Part shown: piece by piece, positions 9,301-12,480 of the stretch
Position numbering within the stretch: position 1 is the first letter of the stretch
Layout: every line of letters starts with the position of its first letter
DNA from: Candidatus Omnitrophota bacterium
GTDB lineage: Bacteria; Omnitrophota; Gorgyraeia; 2-01-FULL-45-10
Direction: 5' to 3'
Assembly (NCBI GenBank): GCA_030691985.1
Contig: JAUYDB010000050.1
Location: forward strand, 1-16,771
Length of the DNA: 16,771 nt
Program-made: the position numbers and the translations under genes
Notes under the pieces: generated by a model
Database searches by the model: none
Told to the model about the DNA's origin: nothing
Seen by the model: only the letters and a program-made list of their open reading frames with translations

Positions 9301-11876
9301 AGAAAGGCGGGCTGGTAGCGGTATTCGCGCAGGTCCTGAAACCCGGCTCATGGGCTGTAGCCCTTCCTTTCGCTGTAGATTCAGTGGAGACATTAAGCGA
9401 GGAAGGCCTGGAGTTCACCCGCTTCAACGACTTCTCGGTCGAGGTTCCAAATCCGGAAGAATGGATGCAGATGAATTTCCCGAATCTTGGTATAGATTTT
9501 AGGGCCGTTGAAAGGGCCGAAAATACCTCGCAGGTCGTAACCAGGGCCGCCGAGACAGTTCCTTATTGCGCGGTGAATGTGAATGGCAGGCCTGCGTTGG
9601 TTCAGAATGTGGCGAACGCTCCCGCTATTACGTGGGTTAGCGGGATACCCGCGCCTGCCGCGACTCTCACTGAATTTTACAAAAGACTTAACCAAGCCAA
9701 GATCGAGGAGCTTCTCGGGATAATTGCGCGAACCATTAGGGACAATAAGTGGGTAACGAACGAAAAGGATAAGACCGTCGAAACAATCACCGCCGTTAAT
9801 CCGAATTATATGAAATCGCTCGCGGCGCTTAACATAGTTGTTAAAGAAGGTAAGCCGCTTCCGATTAGGCCGTGCTTCAAGCTTGGGATAGACGGCTATA
9901 CGTGGGGAGAGCCCATTGAGGAATCTTCGATACTTGCGCGGATGAGTATACCGAAAGAAGAGAGAGTCAATTTTATTGTTGAGAACTTAACAGAGCAGCA
10001 AAGGGCAGGCTACGCCGCGCAATACTTTAAAGAAACCGGACAGCCGGAGGCCAAAGAAGCGTTTGATAGATGGCTTAGAGAGACCGGAGTCCGCAGGGAT
10101 GTCATCGGTGAGAGATGGTTTGGGGCGGGCGTCATCGACGTTGGGACCGGTTATAATCTGCCCATAGAGGTTCTCTCTCTCTGGCCGGAGGAGGTATTCG
10201 GCGCGTCAACAGTTACCGAAAGCGGCGTAACCGCAAAACACCTTACTTCAGCGCGGCCGCTTTCTGTGCAGTACCACAGATTCCCGGAGATGATAGTCCC
10301 GCTCGAAGGCGGGTACGCATTTATAGGGTCATCACGTCCTGTCGGCGGGGAAGGATTTGTGCGGGCCTTGCAGGAAGGAGATGAATCTGTATTGGCGAGG
10401 GCTACTATCGTTAAAGATCAACCGATTATTGTTCCGCCAGGCATGCCTCATGCCTACGGCAAAGTAGAGGTGTATGAGGTTAAGGGCGTCACACCTGTTC
10501 AGGATTCGAAGGGAACGATATCTTTTTATGACAGATTAAAATTAAATGATAGAGAGCGGGAGATCGCCGCGGAGATACTGCAGAAAGCTGGAAAGGGCGA
10601 GATCACAGAAGAGGCCGCCGCCGGGCTCTTAGTCAAAGAAGGATTGGCCAGACAGAACAAGGATGTCGCGACCATGACCGATAAAGACGGCAAGGTGGAT
10701 AAAAAGAGGATTGAAGGCATTGCCGCCGAGCTGGATCGATATGGGCATTCTAAGGAAGCCGCCGCCGAAAAGGCCGCGCAAAGACCCGTCCCCGCGTCTC
10801 CTGAATTCGAAGGGAAGGCAACGAGGTGCGAGATCATGGGGTCTACCAAGTCCTTCGTTTCACTGAAGTATACGGTAGAGGCCGGTGAGAGCATGCAATG
10901 CAATGCAGGCACTGTAGGAACGTTTCATACGTTATTTGTGGCTCAGGGTAAGGTCAGTATCCATGATAAGATGACAGACGAGCTTAAATATGAATTACAG
11001 GAAGGCGAGGAGAAGACAATATATGCCAAAGAACTTGGTGTATATGATATTAGGGCTATGGAAAAGGAAGCCGTTGTGTATACGCAATACAAGCCTTCAG
11101 CGATTGCGGTTAGTAAGGCCGGAGTGACGGTGCCTCAGGCCGGACAGCTTGCGCCGCCAGGGCCTTCCTCGTTTACGGGCGAGAAAGGTTCGGCAGCAAT
11201 GCCGGCAAAGGTAAAAGAGGCGCTTGAATCGAGCGGTCTTGAGGCGATGATTAACGCGGAGCGGGAAGAGTACGCCAGAGAACTTGCTCTGTGCACGGCC
11301 GCGACTCAAGACAGAGACGCCATACTCATAGTGGCGGTCGATACCGATATTTACGGCGGAAAGGCGCAATATGCGATATCAGGGCTTGCCGGCGAGGTAA
11401 ACGGTAATACGAAACCCGGCTCTATTGTTATCATTGCCGGTAAAGGTAGAGAGCTTTCCGCTAAGATAGACGAGGCTCTGCATAGCGCAAACACGCATAA
11501 TCTATCGGTCAGAAAGGTGGTTACCCAGCTAAGCGCTGCGAACGCGGCCGGCGGGATAGACAAAGTACTTTCAGAGAAAGGATACGTTCTTAAGGTAACG
11601 GTCGATAAGGATCTGTCAGGGTATTACATGCAGATAATCCGGCTGTTCAAACTATGTTTTCAAATAGGTTATTATGATGTTGATACAGGACAGGGCGTAG
11701 ACAGGATCAAGGAGACTCTGGCTATGATAATGGGCAGGGCCATCGCTGACAACGAGCTGACCGCCTGGCTTGCCAATAAAATAATAGAGATACTGCCGAG
11801 GCTTGAAAAGATAGACTTGGAAGCTACCGCGGTAGAGGCCTACAAGGCGGTAAAGAAGGCGCTGACGTCGCTGTAA
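345..11876 (+). CDS. Giant exported multi-domain protein with sugar-phosphate enzyme modules
   Basis: This single uninterrupted ORF encodes 3843 aa. Residues 1-37 form a signal peptide: a basic n-region (K9, R11, K13, K19), a hydrophobic core (VVSILIIQSFIL) and an AFA cleavage site before E38. Domains in order, by approximate residue: ChaN/TraB-like (75-545), helical stretch (550-690), HPGxRxT/HEEMH module (705-925), nucleotidyltransferase-like (930-1420), beta-helix tail (1420-1500), phosphohexomutase (1650-2500), degenerate cupin within 2715-3130, type I phosphomannose-isomerase-like (3180-3395), cupin (3495-3585) and an unrecognised end domain (3630-3843). Two linkers share PGxGAVR. Cysteine is scarce, about 20 residues, which fits an exported protein. 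Residues 50-61 come from an inserted palindromic repeat. No other transmembrane segment or surface anchor was seen. The whole protein's function is unknown; the enzyme names come from motifs. Omnitrophota are known for giant proteins, which is the basis for the taxonomic guess. Confidence 0.9.
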   Translation: MSLSWVVSKMRGKNNVFTKVVSILIIQSFILSNVAFAEPGTSKSVTEAKRDCFAPSGLAMTVVDPEKVVIPREFGLVKSKFIGNDGRLVIHIQDAHCNYEAQANIVKILENLVKNYNITLVSVEGADGVIDTSWFKAFPDEEIRKEVATYFMKKGEITGPEFLSITSDYSIKLFGAETRSYYIENLNAFTSSYPLKEETEKYYNRIKNVLNRLKGSIYTSDLKAMDAKSDEYESKKIQFNEYVRFLQEMAERQKISLRGYENFFKLVSTLIYEKKIDFTVTDKERGTLIDELSKKISKEALTELVTQSIAFKAGKISSVEYYHYLRGLAIKNGIDLAKDFPNLYNYIIYNSVYSRIENEALFNDIKKVEADIKERLFKTEDQRILEKLSRHVNIILGLINIKLLNGDFEYYEKKKEEFSYEAFTDFIKKKTIQYGFAYEIEPPSDAVANSIPKLQDFYSIALKRDKALVDNTLNAMKKEKQKLVVLITGGFHSEGIAKLLEKQGVSYMVVCPSITKDAPTPYIQILTNQRTPLEDILVNAPTPETKQGGGMLAPYIISGAKQLTKREIAEIDKAVSKVNEQGLADRLEDFEYKWVKSYINIWISRAEKFAGKRSLSRDREILEQAFRIAVDSAVAKNKISRENRDLVHRLAAAAFEEIFKARETEFTQRVKTSARRAELERTRTDNVGGSETKSPGTGAVRSTEPDIPYTETVDFNEPYTQEDAVRIGMAIEATAKALANENKLREVFEHRTGGVFVVLDDAAYMKFAAQYNAPSDMICHPGTRKTRLEYEKDPRPETYGAKVKRYYYIKESLFDELTDEERLVFAMHEEMHIKIALKIIKKAPDGESEERVINRQEGCDIRPIMARFGSIPHMADKLLTDTAYGDAAIGEIERLKRKGAAAELAEFVKRVYQRRVYIDKMKSVLTEEPYTGYDVVIISSTTEGEAAEQAKNIKAAFANVRTKNSVLKNEVCVLSILDSAEGGQIIGQNNTWDKAVKDAFNKWAEGNDILPTFRNLEKLQAQGMVKIATYHNGGKAERFSPAGQSFNLSRADQPLVGHVLNAQGKAIPLNLLLAVILSTSSNAETNDGSHHDVYWTNQIGFGTNREITRGDFAISKFAIAVPENPNKKDLFDYGTIITSEDGRILKFVARGRLTEKNYATGRYDPNPDYKAQLDELLEAVREGRAYFDYGSFSMTRDMQDALFVYWRDVKKIFDMMRERGGKAGISRDLDPMFIQILAPLINGLIGRESQLADLPDAAGLDAAGDKDAMLENIYNSLVGIMEPEYRAVFEDIHRRAKGDFEKGNDQPLQAIYETIEFFIRYRGRVFKDLKKAMGIIDFGPDSHWFAYKRLLDMANEKFFMLADIMGETMELEPNGNDLRAPAEIADIIRAEDARRLRRIRDDAVCAFEVDGRKVILTSEQVRDGWEGNGVKVKGSIVQGNTVLLKGSAIIDSVINNSQGKIMAKNSYVELATAPVINAKNSIVVKAAYKEPIIADREIVADAFRETIQDTRFPKGQTRMRAPVGYDPKPTDKTLAETMSDKVKFGDNAYSFEAVRDEPCERAANDAIEASIRDSVMKDIRAEIKNRRTKLALEKVKGIFEPAAANARADEKTLQVALSNINQWLTEDRFKEYYEALLDLIDTAQTDAKVAMELYDSFWRTIPFGTGGRRYKIGIGPNRMNAYMVAMTAQGHVEYLKSQYPNEVKRGDAAIGAWDIRAFHKYFAEVESLRKYREIIEEKCPALKGLSSEDLSKIAGLVYAGNGIRYIHSKEMRSTPWLSFAVNRFSDIVKGKPFVGEIGPVLNGIQNVMAGIVLSSSHNPYDNNGTKFYENSGAQAPPQIVQKLMNLGDMVTAINYFGGDIIYTKGLKAAFDEAVKSGTITVLEGENLRIIDNAYIDSAIEEIKSVYSEKEWDALKPWFEKLSVSFNAINGTGVTNVVPILEKLKFQVLRSRGDVPTWEFTEGDGNIPNPEFEPTFNTGMQIGVRRTLDALFTGELKDVTGIKSVIDSDNKVIPISALEAENRGPFTSTDRLLEHVRTSRAKFIRGLVLDVNDANEEAIRVFSLENNICLLTDPDADRVGLGMLKVERVGGEMRLHWVSANDNDEAGIVLFRHRLERLRDMAKRGELIRYIEDRRREEGRALSKSGRYQLIMVNTVVSNTLEKTIAETISREIYSLTNGMVSVKIITHHVGFKFTGEIIDNILTLRLNGITGELMKRAGITPDNIDESFFVMSSEEGEGSLVGYRGSIDKDSGTTGLALAVLTAEQFAKGRTMYDYLVETYELYGYSKTYLEPMVMTGGYGFKMINEKIMTRLRDEVFPAVLSPTPENEGLRRWGRFVLVNGMDHYNIMKNSADFAVYIKYLLSNADSFTQLLMSELKIKREHEVLIRRVISNPGFINELNSLEKILRDECGLTPQAAALVKGLIKNPEAKTVIDNPWLWPQAIRESVNILEFYAILPDGTRVTIVARPSGTEPKHKNLVMIVGNPLKAGEKLGDYVKQINNLNREVMDEVMIACYSASDAEYQSGVSEKQGLYRIKDLDKEGLMELLRIEPIIISCEAKLAIYFPLRDWIVELSNTMARLTGRDEFESQYGKARKKIEEYLMNFKEKNGVEFVERSVLMNLRRHIIDLPEGVAMDDDRVKSVYVQAILWFGRDIGEKHFVKLLEEHWGLNEDVIRNGMPLLSGPIQQVSPAAEATDTPGRGAVRAPDQPLSNPQTIVEEVPRNLSYIPEHIAAKILQNRSADSAANAARGLFAENTYPSAGMLCGISNILLDNLKRDKALAAVLAAFFRGITAGSAAMDRSHAEEARDLGLIAGQALNIISWATRNIAGAEDIRLTDNEGAMAKSDKGKSFLDKSAMPVIVAIKEGVPGFHYRGVEGIGNAQGLKNKMGVNIAPEAIYDNAKLESARNNFWLYLMDHGFMAAPRELQVMAANGSMSTIHETAFLASMLPGSIQYASTGPGHFQKTQLDVKYVTEGRGIQYNKFYNEKGGLVAVFAQVLKPGSWAVALPFAVDSVETLSEEGLEFTRFNDFSVEVPNPEEWMQMNFPNLGIDFRAVERAENTSQVVTRAAETVPYCAVNVNGRPALVQNVANAPAITWVSGIPAPAATLTEFYKRLNQAKIEELLGIIARTIRDNKWVTNEKDKTVETITAVNPNYMKSLAALNIVVKEGKPLPIRPCFKLGIDGYTWGEPIEESSILARMSIPKEERVNFIVENLTEQQRAGYAAQYFKETGQPEAKEAFDRWLRETGVRRDVIGERWFGAGVIDVGTGYNLPIEVLSLWPEEVFGASTVTESGVTAKHLTSARPLSVQYHRFPEMIVPLEGGYAFIGSSRPVGGEGFVRALQEGDESVLARATIVKDQPIIVPPGMPHAYGKVEVYEVKGVTPVQDSKGTISFYDRLKLNDREREIAAEILQKAGKGEITEEAAAGLLVKEGLARQNKDVATMTDKDGKVDKKRIEGIAAELDRYGHSKEAAAEKAAQRPVPASPEFEGKATRCEIMGSTKSFVSLKYTVEAGESMQCNAGTVGTFHTLFVAQGKVSIHDKMTDELKYELQEGEEKTIYAKELGVYDIRAMEKEAVVYTQYKPSAIAVSKAGVTVPQAGQLAPPGPSSFTGEKGSAAMPAKVKEALESSGLEAMINAEREEYARELALCTAATQDRDAILIVAVDTDIYGGKAQYAISGLAGEVNGNTKPGSIVIIAGKGRELSAKIDEALHSANTHNLSVRKVVTQLSAANAAGGIDKVLSEKGYVLKVTVDKDLSGYYMQIIRLFKLCFQIGYYDVDTGQGVDRIKETLAMIMGRAIADNELTAWLANKIIEILPRLEKIDLEATAVEAYKAVKKALTSL
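489..527 (+). repeat. Palindromic repeat inserted in frame in the giant gene
   Basis: Bases 494-527 are identical, 34 of 34, to the reverse complement of 11975-12008. Bases 489-504 (aagagagattgcttcg) are identical to 12317-12332, so the element extends further left. It can fold as a hairpin: ATTGC pairs with GCAAT, and GCCCC pairs with GGGGC around a tiny loop. A second stem (gaagcaa/ttgcttc) overlaps its left part. It encodes residues 50-61 (RDCFAPSGLAMT), just after the signal peptide cleavage site, without breaking the frame. This resembles the Rickettsia palindromic elements, which insert in frame in genes, though no relation is implied. Confidence 0.85.
567..1979 (+). other. ChaN/TraB (Tiki)-like domain of the giant protein
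   Basis: Residues about 75-545. Near its start is an HxQDAHxN motif (H91, D94, H96), then a VSVEGAxG strand-turn (E124), and near its end ITGGFHSEG (H492) followed by a Rossmann-like strand-helix. The pattern of an early H...H, a following E in a hydrophobic strand and a late G-H-x-x-G resembles the ChaN/TraB/Tiki/EreA superfamily, which includes metal- or heme-binding proteins and proteases. The middle part is largely helical and charged. The similarity is by eye and weak; a profile comparison could place it elsewhere. Confidence 0.4.
2427..2447 (+). other. PGTGAVR linker, first of two related linkers
   Basis: Residues 695-701 read PGTGAVR in a low-complexity Ser/Thr/Pro/Gly stretch between a charged helical region and the HEEMH module. 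A near-identical PGRGAVR occurs at residues 2698-2704, again at a domain boundary. These mark the giant protein as three blocks of about 700, 2000 and 1140 residues. They may be plain flexible linkers, recombination joints or processing sites. Confidence 0.5.
2457..3119 (+). other. HPGxRxT...HEEMH putative zinc metallopeptidase module
   Basis: Residues about 705-925. HPGTRKT begins at H780 and HEEMH spans 828-832, preceded by a hydrophobic LVFAM as expected for the active-site helix of HExxH zinc peptidases. In that family the two histidines bind zinc and the glutamate activates water; a third ligand would follow, and candidates lie in EERVINRQEGCD (about residues 850-865). The partial protein encoded from 12480 carries a matching pair, HPGNRRT and HEDMH, with nearly the same spacing (44 rather than 48 residues), so this is a shared module. 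Proteolytic activity is inferred, not shown. Confidence 0.5.
3132..4844 (+). other. Nucleotidyltransferase-like domain with beta-helix tail
   Basis: Residues about 930-1500. The stretch YHNGGKAERFSP (from about 1030) resembles the AGGxGxRxxP nucleotide-binding loop of sugar-1-phosphate nucleotidyltransferases. Further fits are a GKAIPLNLLLAVI segment like the usual GKPM...LE helix, DYGTIITSEDGRILKFV like the YGVV..DxxGRVxxFxEKP strand, and AYFDYGSFSM like the NxGxY/F segment. Residues about 1430-1490 (VKVKGSIVQGNTVLLKGSAI and on) have the short V-x-G-S-I rhythm of a left-handed beta-helix, the usual C-terminal partner in GlgC-like and ManC-like enzymes. The nucleotide loop departs from consensus, so activity is uncertain, and I cannot tell ADP-glucose from GDP-mannose type. 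Confidence 0.5.
5292..7844 (+). other. Phosphohexomutase (PGM/PMM) domain, motifs intact
   Basis: Residues about 1650-2500. All four hallmark motifs of the alpha-D-phosphohexomutase family are present in order: FGTGGRR (1663), SSSHNP with the phosphoserine S1816, the metal loop DPDADR (D2072, D2074, D2076, R2077), the sugar loop EEGEGSLVG (E2234) followed by a DKD, and the phosphate loop RPSGTEPK (2467). Such enzymes interconvert hexose 1- and 6-phosphates, typically of glucose or mannose. The domain is longer than the usual 450-580 aa, with insertions between motifs. It is the best preserved catalytic module here. A cytoplasmic phosphosugar enzyme behind a signal peptide is unexpected. Confidence 0.85.
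8436..8456 (+). other. PGRGAVR linker, second of two related linkers
   Basis: Residues 2698-2704 read PGRGAVR within an Ala/Thr/Pro-rich linker, between the helical region behind the mutase and the cupin region. It matches PGTGAVR at residues 695-701 in six of seven positions, and the encoding bases are also similar. Confidence 0.5.
8487..9734 (+). other. Cupin-containing region, degenerate metal site
   Basis: Residues about 2715-3130. The first part (about 2715-2930) is mixed helical and unrecognised. From about 2955 a cupin pattern appears: GPGHFQ (H2961), then VKYVTEGRGI, then VLKPGSWAVALPFAVDSVETL. It resembles cupin-type glucose-6-phosphate isomerase or related cupins in the spacing of the strands and the EGRG turn. 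However, the second cupin motif, which normally gives a metal-binding His in PPxxxH, reads LPFAVDS and lacks it. It may therefore be inactive or non-metal. Assignment to glucose-6-phosphate isomerase is only a suggestion. Confidence 0.35.
9882..10529 (+). other. Type I phosphomannose isomerase (ManA)-like domain
   Basis: Residues about 3180-3395. GYTWGEP near 3186 matches the YAWG start of ManA, and GERWFGAG matches its AELWMG segment. ARPLSVQYH matches the family motif PLSxQVH, with metal ligands Q3309 and H3311. FPEM supplies the next ligand (E3315), and PPGMPHAY supplies H3369, followed by VEVYEV...DSKGTISFYD like the family's EVQ..SD.TYR.YD. All four expected ligands can thus be matched. 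The stretch between the QxH and the Glu is much shorter than in E. coli ManA. The family converts fructose-6-phosphate and mannose-6-phosphate. Confidence 0.6.
10827..11099 (+). other. C-terminal cupin-like domain
   Basis: Residues about 3495-3585. The pattern VSLKYTVEAGESM, GTFHTLFVAQGKVSI (H3528) and ELQEGEEKTIYAKELGVYDI has the strand rhythm of a cupin and resembles the small C-terminal cupin of ManA proteins. The cluster of metal-binding residues is not evident. It follows the ManA-like core after a lysine- and alanine-rich helical spacer, so the two are probably one unit. Confidence 0.4.
11232..11876 (+). other. Unrecognised C-terminal domain of the giant protein
   Basis: Residues about 3630-3843, after a Pro/Gly/Ala-rich linker. 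It has two hydrophobic strands (AILIVAVDTDIY and SIVIIAGKG) separated by about 30 residues, a helical part, and a second half with hydrophobic helices (IIRLFKLCFQIGYYDV). It looks like a small alpha/beta fold. I do not recognise the family. It is neither a sortase motif, a beta-barrel signal nor a type IX tail as far as I can see. Confidence 0.3.
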
Positions 11877-11895
11877 TCGCCTCGCGGTAGCAAGT

Positions 11896-11916
11896 CTCGT
11901 AGTCCGTCGTCCGTAG
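11896..11916 (+). repeat. Outer inverted repeat, left arm
   Basis: This arm is complementary to 12460-12480 with three central mismatches. It begins 20 bases after the stop codon of the giant gene. The short CTACGG/ACGGACTACG units are typical of dispersed intergenic repeats. Confidence 0.6.
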
Positions 11917-11938
11917 ACCGTTATTCGCATGACTATCC

Positions 11939-11965
11939 CTCGTCATTCGGGCTGTGTCGCAATAG
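11939..11965 (+). repeat. Middle inverted repeat, left arm
   Basis: It starts with CTCGTCATT and contains CTGTGTC. Its reverse complement aligns imperfectly with 12378-12403, where GACACAG and AATGACGAG are shared. Confidence 0.5.
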
Positions 11966-11974
11966 TAAAACACG

Positions 11975-12008
11975 CGTCATTGCGAGCCCCGAAGGGGCGA
12001 AGCAATCT
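11975..12008 (-). repeat. Inner palindromic repeat, left copy
   Basis: Its reverse complement is identical over all 34 bases to 494-527 inside the giant gene. It can fold with CCCC/GGGG and ATTGC/GCAAT stems. It ends 11 bases before the GIY-YIG start codon, so transcripts of that gene could carry the hairpin next to the start. No U-tract follows, so it is not a normal terminator. Confidence 0.8.
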
Positions 12009-12019
12009 AAAGATGCAGC

Positions 12020-12310
12020 ATGTATGACCGCAGAGGATATGTTTATTTAATGATGAATGATAGCAATACAGTGATTTATACCGGCGTAACAAGCAATCTA
12101 AAGAAAAGGGTGTACGAACATAAGGAGAAGCTGGTAAAAGGGTTTACCTCCAAGTATAGCGTTTCCAAATTAGTCCACTATGAAATTCTTGATAACATAG
12201 AAGAGGCAATTCTGCGAGAAAAACAGATCAAAGCGGGGTCACGTATTAAAAAATTGAAGTTGATTTTGGGTGTAAATCCTGAATTTGAAGATTTGTATGA
12301 TAGTATATAG
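12020..12310 (+). CDS. Small GIY-YIG nuclease
   Basis: This 96-aa protein has the single-domain GIY-YIG (UvrC/URI-like) fold. GYVYLM at residue 6 gives the GIY half and IYTGVTSNLKKRVYEHK gives the YIG half with the conserved Arg and the Tyr-x-His. EEAILREKQIK carries the metal-binding Glu, followed by the basic RIKKLKLI tail. Length and order fit the small free-standing family. Members cut DNA with one divalent metal; the cellular role of the small ones is mostly unknown, and related domains occur in homing endonucleases. The start lacks a clear ribosome binding site. An upstream ATG at 12013 is followed by a stop after four codons. The gene is enclosed by palindromic repeats, one copy of which also lies in the neighbouring gene, so a role in spreading or cutting these repeats is conceivable but unproven. 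Confidence 0.85.
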   Translation: MYDRRGYVYLMMNDSNTVIYTGVTSNLKKRVYEHKEKLVKGFTSKYSVSKLVHYEILDNIEEAILREKQIKAGSRIKKLKLILGVNPEFEDLYDSI

Positions 12311-12316
12311 ATTGCG

Positions 12317-12369
12317 AAGAGAGATTGCTTCGTCGCCATGAGTCAATAAAAATGCTCCTCGCAATGACG
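12317..12369 (+). repeat. Inner palindromic repeat, right copy with replaced core
   Basis: The ends match the other copies (aagagagattgcttcg on the left, ctcgcaatgacg on the right). The central GCCCC/GGGGC hairpin is replaced by about 28 unrelated AT-richer bases, roughly 12333-12357. It begins within 12 bases of the GIY-YIG stop codon. A short local stem (cgaag/cttcg) remains possible. Confidence 0.7.
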
Positions 12370-12377
12370 AAAAATAG

Positions 12378-12403
12378 CATTATGACACAGTCTCAATGAC
12401 GAG
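12378..12403 (-). repeat. Middle inverted repeat, right arm
   Basis: It contains GACACAG and ends in AATGACGAG. It is the imperfect complement of 11939-11965 on the other side of the nuclease gene. Confidence 0.5.
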
Positions 12404-12459
12404 TTTCGCCGAGCTTCTTCTAGAACTGAACTGTTGCATCTTGATTAACGGATGACGGA

Positions 12460-12480
12460 CTACGGTCAACGGACTACGAG
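12460..12480 (-). repeat. Outer inverted repeat, right arm
   Basis: It pairs with 11896-11916 (18 of 21). Its last base is the first base of the GTG start proposed for the second giant gene. It is followed directly by a heptamer tandem repeat (acgaacg at 12483-12489 and 12490-12496, then acgaata). Confidence 0.6.

Larger units (their letters stand above)
11896..12480. mobile_element. GIY-YIG element enclosed by three nested inverted repeat pairs
   Basis: Three inverted pairs surround one gene in nested order. Outer: 11896-11916 against 12460-12480, 18 of 21 bases complementary. Middle: about 11939-11965 against 12378-12403, sharing GACACAG and AATGACGAG. Inner: 11975-12008 against 12322-12369, sharing the ends AGATTGCTTCG and CGCAATGACG. 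The gene for the GIY-YIG nuclease fills the centre, with 11 bases between it and each inner arm. The unit has no transposase and no target duplication that I can find. A mobile or homing unit is inferred; a pile-up of separate intergenic repeats is the alternative. Confidence 0.5.

Noticed and set aside
11877..12008. Intrinsic terminator after the first giant gene
   Set aside because: Hairpins exist in the palindromes, but none is followed by a run of T, so I do not call a terminator.
12013..12027. ATG at 12013 as nuclease start
   Set aside because: It runs into a stop after four codons (MQHV), so ATG 12020 is used.
12009..12441. Further inverted match aagatgca (12010-12017) against tgcatctt (12434-12441) near the nuclease gene
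   Set aside because: Eight bases only, and it breaks the nested order of the three accepted pairs; may be chance.
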